This document shows, piece after piece, positions 24,683 through 33,846 of a stretch of 64,000 bases of DNA (its first letter is position 1; every line of letters begins with the position of its first letter). The DNA comes from Hericium rajendrae (lineage: Eukaryota > Basidiomycota > Agaricomycetes > Russulales > Hericiaceae), in NCBI GenBank assembly GCA_033439255.1, contig JAVRDV010000017.1, forward strand, positions 424,168-488,167. Direction: 5' to 3'. The translations under genes were made by a program, and so were the position numbers. The notes beneath the pieces are model-generated. The model saw only the letters and a list, made by a program, of their open reading frames with translations, was not told the origin of the DNA and did no database searches.

Positions 24683-27600
24683 AGGTGTCCCAGTCACTGA
24701 AATACATTATATACAGCAACTTGCCTAAACTGTATTACAAAAACCCCGGCAGTTGCTGCCCGGGGCCTTACCGTGCACATTATAATTCAGTCTACTTAAG
24801 CCGCATTATAATGCAGCACAGCGGCCCCTGGGATAGCCCAGGGGCCACAAAAAACATATTGCATTGCATAAAAAAACATATCAGCCGAGATCGTAAGGAT
24901 CTCGGCTGCCGACACTACCATTAGGGACGCGCTCACCGCTCGGCTATGGGTTGCCGGCACTCCCGCTTGCCGGCGCTCCCCTCGCGCTTGCCGGCGCTCC
25001 CCTCGCGCTTGCCGGCACTCCCCTCGCGCTCGCCGGCGCTTCTGCCTGCGCTCGTCGGCGCTTCTGCCTGCGCTTGTCGGCGCCTATCGTCCCGCCCCGT
25101 TCCCGCCGCCCACTGCACCCGCGCGTGATGTTCCCGCTCCCGCACTGCGGCTACGCACGCATTGCACGCACAGCGCCACGTGCTACTCACCGTACGCGGG
25201 CTGCAAAGCGTGCGTGCCGCCGTGCGATCGGGGCAACGGCGCGGATGCTGCCCGCCCGCTTGCTGCTGGCGCGCACTCCGCCCTGCACGCGCCGTCCATT
25301 GCCTGGCCGCGCATCAGCCGCGTACCCCGCTGGCTGGCCGCACATAGACACAGTGCGCAGCTATGCGCAGGGATCACCATTGGGCATGGCGCTGGTGTGC
25401 GGGAACGGGCACGCGGGCTGGCCGATGGAGCACGCGGGACACGTGGTTGGGACGCACGGGCACGGAGGCGCGGGCACGGCATGTCGGTGGCGCGGGGCGT
25501 GGCATGCAGGCGAAAGGCATGACATGTGGGCGCACAGCCTCGCGGGGACGGCGCTAGCACACGCGAGGCACGGCGCTTGAGTGTGCGGGGATACGGAATT
25601 GGGACGCGCGGGGACATTGCTGGGACGCGCAGGGCACGGCGCTGGAGCGCGCGGGACATGGGGTGGGACGCGCGGGCGGGGTTCTAGCGCGCAGGAGTGG
25701 TGCTGGCATGCAGGCGCGGTACTGGGGTCGTGGGCAGCGATGCTGATGTGCGCGCACGTGGTACTGATGCTCCCGGCACGCGACACGGTGGCGTACGTGC
25801 GGGAGAGGATGGGGCACGGGCGGGGAAGGTGTTTTGATGATGTACGCGGCGTTTGCACCCGCGTGTCGTTGCTGTTGATCCGGGCGCATCGATTCCGAGC
25901 CTATGCATGTGGAAGAGGGTTGGCGCATCGGACAGGGGGTGTGGGGATGGGGGTGTCCGCGCGAGTCGTTCCGCGCGACTCCGAGAGACTTTGAGGACGC
26001 GCGTTTGCGAGCGCGGGGTCTTGCGAACTGGTGAGTGGCCCTTTACGGCGCTGGGAGATGTCGAACGCGCATTTGCAAGCGTGAGGGGGGTGGATGGATT
26101 GGGGGCGGTGAGGTCGTTCTGCGGCCGTGGGTGCCACGTCAGCGCATTCAAGGGCTGAAATAAGAAGTTATAAGTTAGTAAAGCAGTTCGATAAGAGTTG
26201 AAAAACGAGAAACTTACCAGTTTGGGGGCTATTGAGCCCTGGCTCGTACCCGCTTGATGGGAGGAGGAGGAGGAATAGGACAGGCTGCTGCAAGCACTGT
26301 GGCACCGACCGGCAATTGCCGAACAGTGCACCGAACGAGGCTGGCGAAATTCGAAGACGAATTGCAAAGCCAATAAATTGTATTAAACTCTATAAATAAT
26401 GCAGTAGCTACAGAGATATGGAATGAATGTGAATACCACGTTCTGTATGAATCGAATAGACTGGAAGCGTGCTGGGTGCGAAACAGTGATAAGCACGTCT
26501 AATATGGACGGCGCTTGTCAACGCGTCGAGCTCGAATCGAGGTCTCGGGCACGCCGGACATTAGATTCGAGGCACGATTCGTTTCCACACTGTCCTCTAC
26601 AAGCATATCGGCGATTATACATCGCTCGCTACATACTGTAGCAAAGTGTGCTTTTTTTCTTAGCTGTTAGGACAGCCAGATCGTTAGGATCTTGGCTATT
26701 TTCGTGTTTTTGCATGCTGTACAGGGTGTTTTTAGTTATATTTCGGAGCTAGACATCTGAGCTCCCTTCTAAAAAAATTGAAGCTTCATTCACATAATGT
26801 AAGCAGTATTCTTAAGGGATAACATCTGCTGGATAAGTGATAATCTATGTGTGAAAGACCTACTCTGTCCAAAAACCGACCTAGGGTTACCCTTGGTTTA
26901 CGATATTTTCCTCATTACGGACTCGAGTATAGCGAGAATGACCGGATATTTTACATACACATTCTATTATACATTATGTACATGATCACGCTCGAATTTG
27001 AGTCTATACCACCTTTGAAATCGTGCCCGAACGTCCCTTTCCTCGAACGTCGGGCCTCGGGCTTCAGCCACCGACATTCGGCGATTGCCGAGCGACGCCG
27101 CAGCTGGTACGCGGCTCCTGCATACGAGCCTCCTCCATTCACCTGTCCTGCACACCCTCCTCCCCCTTCGCGCTCTTCGCGCGCCTCGCCTCGCTCTCCG
27201 TTCGCTCTCCCCATCTGGCACGCGCCACCCGCTCATTCACCGCACCCCACGCCCCTCCATCACACCTTCCACGGCCCGCCTTAGTCGTCCACCACCTCCA
27301 CCCACATTGGACACGCGCAGAAGTGCGCACAACACGCCCTCGACGCGTACGCATCCGCGTACAACGACGTGGACGTGCGCACAATAGCTGCGCTTGCGCG
27401 TGCGCAACGCCAGCACCCACGCACACGACGGCATCCGACGCGCGTGCGCGCGGCCCATAGGCGTCGCGCATCGTGCAGGCGAGGCCCTCAACGCCCGCGA
27501 GCCTCAACGCCCGCGACCGTCATACTCGCGACGGGTCCCGGCGTGACGCGCAGCACCCTGGCACGCACAGCGCAGCAACGGCGTGCTGCCCCCTTCCCCC

Positions 27601-28403
27601 CACCCACTCGCGCTCAGGCCCCAGCACCCGCGCCAAACGCCAGCACCCACGCGCGATGCCCAGCGCCCACGCGGAATGCGCCGACGACGGCATGAGGTGC
27701 GCAACAACGGCGCACGGGTCCCGGCGACCGCGCACCAGCGTAGCACCACGCCAGCAACGCAGCAACGACGACTGCAGCAGCGCCAGTGGTGCTGATGGCG
27801 TGCGCCGCGGCAACGACGCTGGAGGTGCTGTGGTACGAACGGCGGCAGCGGGAGGCCCACGCACTCGCGTAGCCGAGGGGCTGAGGGCGGGAGGCGCATG
27901 GGTGCGTAGCCGAGGCGGGGCATGTGCGGTGGCGGTGGGGGAGCGGTGGCGGCGGCGGCGGCGGCGGCGGCGGGGCGAGCGGCAGCGGCGGCGGCGGCGG
28001 CGGCGGCGGCGGGGAGCGAGCGGCGGCGGCGGGAGCGAGCGGCGGCGGCGGGGAGCGGGCGCAGGCGTGTAGCCGAGGGCGGGGCGAGCGAGCGAGCGCG
28101 TAGCCGAGCGCTTGCGTAGCCGAGGTCGGGCGGGGCGGGAGGCAGTGAGCGCGTAGCCGAGGCGGGAAGCGCGCAGGGCGGTGGACGGTGCCGAGGCAGC
28201 GCAGGAACGGTGCCGAGCGGGTAGGCGCGCTAACCGCGCGGCAGTGAGTAGCGTACGGCCCGGTAAGCGGCCCCGACTAAAATTATAATATGAGTGAATT
28301 TTATTGTGTGTGGCAAGGCCCCGGGCAGCAACTGCCGGGGTTTTTGTAATACACTTCAGGCAAGTTGCTGGTACATAATATAATTTCATAGCTGGGACTG
28401 GTG
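24683..28403. mobile_element. GC-rich non-autonomous DNA element F1 inside gag
   Basis: 3721 bp with the perfect 8 bp target duplication CACCTGTG (24675-24682 and 28404-28411). Ends are AGGTGTCCCAGTCACTGAAA and, reverse-complemented, CACCAGTCCCAGCTATGAAA. They continue as long subterminal inverted repeats sharing GCAACTTGCCT and ACCCCGGCAGTTGCTGCC. The interior has CpG-dense repeats, a (CGG)n tract, and the hairpin GCCGAGATC-N5-GATCTCGGC at 24883-24905. No transposase. It is closely related to F2 (59021-62663, inverted) and more distantly to family E, with which it shares GC-rich blocks, the hairpin and an 8 bp duplication. Mobilised in trans by an unknown enzyme. Confidence 0.9.
27925..28060. 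repeat. (CGG)n-rich tract inside F1
   Basis: Runs of GGC/CGG triplets interrupted by GAGCG words. The F2 copy is clearly shorter in the matching region (about 59370-59430), so the tract length varies between copies. Confidence 0.8.
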
Positions 28404-29174
28404 CACCTGTGGGAACGCGACCAGCAGTTCAAGCGCGCTGACATACCCCCTCGACCCTTCTTTCGACGGCCCAAGGCAGCATATGTAACCGAGGTGACCG
28501 ACCCTCAAGCGGATCCCGACCCAGGTAGCATTAATGATCCCGTTCTCGCCTCCACCTTCGCTACTCTGCAACAACGAACGCGCATCCGCCCCCCGCCTAA
28601 AGAAGGGTACCGCTTCCCTAAGGAGGACGGGACGGTGTCCAAAGTCAGACTGCCCCCTTCACCCTGCAAAGTATGCGGTAGCGGTAACCACTGGGACAAG
28701 GAATGCCCTCGATACCAAGAATGGACTAAACTGAAGGAGGTCAGAAGAGCAGAAGGGTTCTCCTATGATAGAGAATCGGAGGACGAGGTCGAGTACGAGT
28801 CCCTGTACCAGGTGTTTTTAACTGAGAAAGCCCTTTCATTGTATGATCCTCTGATCGTTCCAGTCGAAGACTACGAACAGGGTAAGCAAGCCTTCCTAAC
28901 TCGATTAGACTCTCTTCAGAGTGAGCAAGGAATGGATTCCCTCCCTTTCGCTCTGAGAAGGGACCACTTCCGAGAGGAAGGATTGGGTTACCACCCCTCC
29001 TCTTCGGAAAACCGAATCCTCGACAACTCCCAAAACACGGATCGCCCTTCAACCATCCGGCCCGATCTCGCAGCTTCTGAAGTGGGAGTTACGCCCGTCG
29101 AAGCAGTAATCGATGTGCCCCCAAGTTGAAACGCGAAACCAGGATTCGCCGCGCAAGACGTCTCTGTTCTGTCA

Positions 29175-32048
29175 GTGCGAGGGCATGTGGGCAGACGCCA
29201 TGCTCAGCTTTCCGATGTCCGTCTTGACTCCTGCGCAGACGTGACCCTTATGTCTTCGGAATTCTTCCGCTCCCTTTCGCACCCGCCGAAGCTGAAACAA
29301 GGCCTTCGCATACGGCTCACTCAACTAACTATGGAGGGAGGCATCGAAGCGGAAGGTTTCGTGCGGGTACCCATCTTCTTTCCTTCACGAGAAGGACCCC
29401 TCCTCTGCATCATGGTAGAAGCGTACGTCGTCCCAAAAATGACAGTCCCCCTGCTCCTCGGCGAGGACTTCCACCTCACATACGAAATCGCCGTGGCCCG
29501 CAACCTCGACACGGGCACCATAGTCTCCTTCCGCAACTGTCCGTACGAGCTGCTGGCTCACTCCGTACAACCATATCGTACCCCACAGATCCAAAGGAGC
29601 CTCCTCGGAGTACAGTCCTTCGTGCGAGCTATGGCCCATCGACGAGCCAAAGTCAAACGCCAGAAACGTAAACGACGCGCCCGCCTTTACGAAGTGGAGA
29701 TTCGGGCCGCCCATGACTATCGCATTCTCCCAGGAACTGTCAAGAAGATAGAGGTCATGGGCCAGTTCACGGAGGAGAAAGACTGGCTTGTCCAGCGGTC
29801 GTTGCTGAGCTCGGGCAAAGACGACTTCTTCATCACACCTAACACCCTTTTTTCGAGCGTGTCCCCCATCATTCCGGTAACAAACCACACACCGAGACCA
29901 CGCTTTATCCGCAAAGGTGACATCGTAGGCACGATCATAGACCCAACCGAATTCTTCGACGCCCCGGAGGACCTCGCCGAACTAGAAGATATGATCACCA
30001 AAGCTGCGCAAATCGCACAGCTTGTTAAGAATTTAGCAGAACCCAAGGACTCCTCCAATCCACCAGTTCCTGACGAGGTTCCCCTCCAGAAGCCGAAAGA
30101 GTCACTCGATTCTGAGGAAAGAGATATTACGGGTTCACCAGCAACAGATTCCCCGACTCCCGCCACCACCCCCTTATCGCGGCCTATTCCCGTCGTGGAC
30201 ATCCCACGGGACCCGCTTCCGAACCTCTCGCCTAGCCCACCTCCTTCGCCAGTAGGACCTAAGACAGCAGAACTTCCAGATCCCACCTTCTACCCCTCGG
30301 ACCACCTACGCGACCTTCTAGACGTCGGCAGCCTTCCCGACAATCTCAAGGATGACGCTTGGGCCATGTTGGAACGTCGCATAAAAGCCTTCGGCTTCGA
30401 TGGCCGATTAGGCCACCACCCGGCGAAAGCGCGAATCCGCACAGACGGCGAGCATCCCCCGATTTCGGTACCTATGTACGGTTCATCTCCCCGGAAACGG
30501 GAAGTCATCGAAGAGCAAGTCCGTCAATGGTTTGAACAAGATGTCATCGAGCCCTCTAAGAGCCCATGGAGCGCGCCAGTAGTGATAGCCTACCGCAACG
30601 GCAAAGCCCGATTCTGCGTCGACTATAGAAAACTCAATGCCATCACAGTCCCCGACGAGTTCCCGATACCGCGTCAATCCGAAATCCTCGGTTCGCTGGC
30701 AGGCGCACAAGTACTATCATCCCTAGACGCACTGTCCGGATTCACCCAACTCGAAATGGATCCCACCGACGTCGAGAAAACAGCGTTCCGCACACATCTC
30801 GGCCACTTTCAGTTTAAACGCATGCCGTTTGGACTTCGCAACGGCCCCGCGATTTTTCAGCGTGTTATGCAATCCGTGTTGGCTCCGTACCTCTGGCTCT
30901 TCTGTCTGGTTTACATCGACGACATTGTCATCTTCTCCCACACCCACGAGGAACACATTGCCCACCTCGACCAAGTTCTCCAAGCGGTCGAAGGTGCCGG
31001 CATCACCCTCTCACCTTCGAAGTGCCACCTATTCTACCCGTCCATCATCCTGTTGGGCCACAAGGTCTCCCGATTGGGCTTGTCAATGCACCAGCAGAAG
31101 GTCGACGTAGTCGCTAAGCTAGCAACGCCAGAATCCGTACCCCAGTTACAAACGTTCCTCGGGATGGCAGTCTACTTTTCTGCCTTCATCCCGTACTACG
31201 CGGACCGTGCACGACCCCTGTTCGAGCTCACCCGGAAAGGCACGCGATGGCATTGGGATGCGAAACACCAGGACGCCTTTGACAGTATACGCGATGCGCT
31301 ACAGCAAGCTCCAGTCCTCGGTCATCCGATACAGGGCAAACCGTACCGCCTCTACACAGACGCGTCAGTCGCAGCGCTTGGGTGCGCCCTTCAACAGATA
31401 CAACCCATAACAGTCAAGGATCTCGCCGGTACAAATGCGTACAAGAAGCTCCTTACGGTGTTCCAAGAAGGGCGCCCGCCCCCTAAACTAGTTGTCCAGA
31501 TGGACTCGGAATTTGACGACTTCGAGCTGCCGAACGGATGGTCTCCCTCCTTCGACGACACGATAATCCCAGTGGAACGAGTCATCGCCTACTGGTCGCG
31601 TACCTTCAAGTCGGCCGAACTCAACTATTCCGTTACGGAGAAGGAAGCCCTAGCTGCCAAAGAAGGGCTAGTCAAATTTCAACCCTTCATCGAAGGCGAA
31701 AAGATCCTCCTCATCACGGATCACTCAGCGCTGCAATGGGCTAAGACGTATGAACACACGAATCGTCGTCTCGCTACGTGGGGTGCTGTATTCTCAGCCT
31801 ACAAACCCGGCTTACAGATTATCCATCGCCCAGGACGCGTGCATTCTAACGTGGACCCACTGTCGAGACTGCCGCTTCAGCCACCAGCTCACATTTCCCC
31901 GGCCGAGGACACGGGCTCAAGCCTCCTAACCGACAACGCAGCGGCTGCCCAGATCGAAATACAAGTGCGAACTCGTCCCGCAGAGGTCTTCCTCGCCTTC
32001 TCTATCGAGGATTGCTTAGAAACCAAATCCGTATTCATTACAACATGA
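29175..32048 (+). CDS. Gypsy-1 Pol: protease, reverse transcriptase, RNase H
   Basis: The same frame as gag, beginning just after the gag TGA. The protease active site reads L-D-S-C-A-D-V-T (residues ~17-24), with Cys where Gly is usual, a variant I believe is common in fungal Gypsy. Reverse transcriptase follows: F-C-V-D-Y-R-K-L-N (~residue 477), L-D-A-L-S-G-F (~518), the polymerase motif Y-I-D-D (~580) and L-G-H-K-V (~628). RNase H starts at Y-T-D-A-S (~727) and includes E-K-E-A-L and T-D-H-S-A-L. The connector ends with H-R-P-G-R-V-H-S-N-V-D-P-L-S-R. It stops at TGA 32046-32048; a second in-frame TGA is at 32091-32093 before integrase, still in the same frame. Product makes cDNA in the cytoplasm and processes the polyprotein. 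Start is formal: it was probably fused to gag. Confidence 0.93.
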   Translation: MRGHVGRRHAQLSDVRLDSCADVTLMSSEFFRSLSHPPKLKQGLRIRLTQLTMEGGIEAEGFVRVPIFFPSREGPLLCIMVEAYVVPKMTVPLLLGEDFHLTYEIAVARNLDTGTIVSFRNCPYELLAHSVQPYRTPQIQRSLLGVQSFVRAMAHRRAKVKRQKRKRRARLYEVEIRAAHDYRILPGTVKKIEVMGQFTEEKDWLVQRSLLSSGKDDFFITPNTLFSSVSPIIPVTNHTPRPRFIRKGDIVGTIIDPTEFFDAPEDLAELEDMITKAAQIAQLVKNLAEPKDSSNPPVPDEVPLQKPKESLDSEERDITGSPATDSPTPATTPLSRPIPVVDIPRDPLPNLSPSPPPSPVGPKTAELPDPTFYPSDHLRDLLDVGSLPDNLKDDAWAMLERRIKAFGFDGRLGHHPAKARIRTDGEHPPISVPMYGSSPRKREVIEEQVRQWFEQDVIEPSKSPWSAPVVIAYRNGKARFCVDYRKLNAITVPDEFPIPRQSEILGSLAGAQVLSSLDALSGFTQLEMDPTDVEKTAFRTHLGHFQFKRMPFGLRNGPAIFQRVMQSVLAPYLWLFCLVYIDDIVIFSHTHEEHIAHLDQVLQAVEGAGITLSPSKCHLFYPSIILLGHKVSRLGLSMHQQKVDVVAKLATPESVPQLQTFLGMAVYFSAFIPYYADRARPLFELTRKGTRWHWDAKHQDAFDSIRDALQQAPVLGHPIQGKPYRLYTDASVAALGCALQQIQPITVKDLAGTNAYKKLLTVFQEGRPPPKLVVQMDSEFDDFELPNGWSPSFDDTIIPVERVIAYWSRTFKSAELNYSVTEKEALAAKEGLVKFQPFIEGEKILLITDHSALQWAKTYEHTNRRLATWGAVFSAYKPGLQIIHRPGRVHSNVDPLSRLPLQPPAHISPAEDTGSSLLTDNAAAAQIEIQVRTRPAEVFLAFSIEDCLETKSVFITT

Positions 32049-32135
32049 GCCGCAGCCCGAGCTCAGAACCCTCCAATGCAAACAGTTTCATGAGACCCCC
32101 AGAAAGCCTCCGAAGCCGGCAACACTTCGCCTGCA

Positions 32136-33776
32136 GTGGGTGGTCTACCCCCGCAGCAGAGCATTGCAGACCCGACCGAGACTAGAACTACATCCGCGGA
32201 TGACTTGTCTCCCCTATCCGCGAGGTTACCTCCGGAGGTGGGACCGCACTGCCCAAGGTCCTTCCCCATGCTCTCGCTATCCGACGACCTCCTCGCAGAC
32301 TTTCGGCAGGCGTATAACCTTGACCCTGCTTTCAAGTCCAAATGGACAGCCCCACCGAGCCCGTTCATAGACCACCGCCCAGGACAAAGATTTTTCAAGG
32401 ACGATCAAGGCCTCTTATTTTTCGAAGACGCAAACGCTAGCATTCGCCTCTGCATCCCAAAACGTCTTCAACCCAGATTCTTGGAATTGGCACACTGCTC
32501 CACAGGAGAAATGGCACACGCGGGTGCGGAGAAGTTGCGAGCATTTCTTGCTCATAAAGTCTACTGGCCCCGCATGAATGCAGACATCGAAAGATACTGC
32601 GCATCATGCGATGTTTGCCAGAAGACTAAAGCTCGCAACTTCAAGAAATATGGGTTGCTCATACCCAACCCTATCCCCAACCACCCGTTTCAGTCTGTCT
32701 CCATGGACCTCATCGTAAGCCTCCCCATGTCGGAGCTTTTCAACGCGATCCTCGTCGTGGTATGCAGATTGTCGAAATACGTACAGTTCATCCCAACCAC
32801 GTCCGGACTCTCCGCCGCCGACTTCGCGAAACTTTTCACCGACAAGATCATTTGCCGCTTTGGAGTTCCAGACTCTATCATCAGCGACCATGACCCGCGC
32901 TGGACCCACGATTTCTGGAAAGCAGTGAGCAAGCACCTCGGCCTCACCATGCACCTGTCCTCTTCACACCACCCACAACACGATGGCCAGACGGAGATCA
33001 CGAACCGCACCCTCGAAACAGCCCTCCGCGCCTACGTAGCATCTGATAAAGCATCATGGGCTTCCTGGCTCCCGCTTCTCGAGTTCGCCCACAATACCGC
33101 AGTATCTTCCACCACAGGATACTCGCCGGCCTTCCTTTTATATGGATTCCAACCCAATGATATCATAGACGCGATCATCCCGATGGACCAACGTCGTGTC
33201 TCACGAGCCAGCGTCGCTGGCGATTTCTTGCTATCCCTCGACTCTCATCGCGCAGCGGCATGCGACGCTATGGCTCACGCGCAGCATAACCAAGCCCAAC
33301 AGTTCAACAAGGGGCGTCGTTCATTGGAATTCCACGAAGGCGATCTCGTCCTCGTCAATCCACACTCCCTCGAATGGAAGGAGTCAAAGGGCGAAGGAGC
33401 GAAGCTCGTCCAACGTCTGATCGGGCCCTTCGAAGTCCAGCAGCGGATCAACGAAAACGTCTACCGCCTTCGCATGGGGGATAACTTTCCGGGCTCTACC
33501 GTCTTTAATGTCCAACATCTGCAACCATATCGAGCATCCCCCGCGGAATTCGGCAAGAGGATTACCCTCCCGGATACCCGTGCCGACAAACCTCCTTCGG
33601 AGGAGTTCGAGGTCGAAAAAATAGTAGCGCACCGTAAGAACCCCCGATCCGGCCGTTTAGAGTTCCTCGTCCGCTGGACAGGATATTCCCCCTTATACGA
33701 TATGTGGTTGACCAGCCGCGACTTACGTAACGCGCCGATCAAACTATTCAACTATCATAAATCACACAGACTGTAG
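32136..33776 (+). CDS. Gypsy-1 integrase with C-terminal chromodomain
   Basis: It continues the Pol frame after two TGA codons, and the first codon used here is arbitrary. The zinc-binding H-H-C-C module spans about 32515-32625 and ends C-D-V-C-Q-K-T-K. The catalytic core has its first Asp in M-D-L-I-V-S-L-P (~32706), its second in I-S-D-H-D-P-R-W (~32890), and Glu in Q-T-E-I-T-N-R (~32995). The chromodomain is near the end (33606-33765): F-E-V-E-K-I-V, then L-V-R-W-T-G-Y and M-W. Such domains steer integration toward modified histones in chromoviruses. The frame ends at TAG 33774-33776. Confidence 0.93.
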   Translation: MGGLPPQQSIADPTETRTTSADDLSPLSARLPPEVGPHCPRSFPMLSLSDDLLADFRQAYNLDPAFKSKWTAPPSPFIDHRPGQRFFKDDQGLLFFEDANASIRLCIPKRLQPRFLELAHCSTGEMAHAGAEKLRAFLAHKVYWPRMNADIERYCASCDVCQKTKARNFKKYGLLIPNPIPNHPFQSVSMDLIVSLPMSELFNAILVVVCRLSKYVQFIPTTSGLSAADFAKLFTDKIICRFGVPDSIISDHDPRWTHDFWKAVSKHLGLTMHLSSSHHPQHDGQTEITNRTLETALRAYVASDKASWASWLPLLEFAHNTAVSSTTGYSPAFLLYGFQPNDIIDAIIPMDQRRVSRASVAGDFLLSLDSHRAAACDAMAHAQHNQAQQFNKGRRSLEFHEGDLVLVNPHSLEWKESKGEGAKLVQRLIGPFEVQQRINENVYRLRMGDNFPGSTVFNVQHLQPYRASPAEFGKRITLPDTRADKPPSEEFEVEKIVAHRKNPRSGRLEFLVRWTGYSPLYDMWLTSRDLRNAPIKLFNYHKSHRL

Positions 33777-33846
33777 CGGGCCGGCCTTACCCGACCCGCC
33801 AGTGCAGCCACAACTGTACAGTTTTACGTAAGCAAGGAACTCCGAC

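Larger units (their letters stand above)
22575..29129 (+). pseudogene. Gypsy-1 gag, interrupted by a DNA element
   Basis: Structural capsid/nucleocapsid protein of the retrotransposon. The first ATG in frame after the LTR is at 22575. The N-terminal half is Ser/Pro-rich. A Gly/Arg/Asp-rich low-complexity tract runs about 23890-24110. The capsid-like region follows (24150-24682, V-W-D-G-D and W-Y-R-L-L). At 24683 a 3721 bp element enters; coding resumes at 28412. Reading E-L-I-H-L-W-E-R-D across the break in the same frame shows this was one gene. The nucleocapsid zinc knuckle C-K-V-C-G-S-G-N-H-W-D-K-E-C (C-x2-C-x4-H-x4-C) is at about 28666-28707. Translation ends at TGA 29127-29129, in frame with pol. 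The stop may be a decayed CGA or a genuine gag-pol boundary. Confidence 0.9.

Noticed and set aside
29127-29129. Programmed stop-codon readthrough between gag and pol
   Set aside because: Possible, but five further in-frame TGAs in the Gypsy coding regions make ordinary CGA-to-TGA decay the simpler reading; listed as a test, not a claim.
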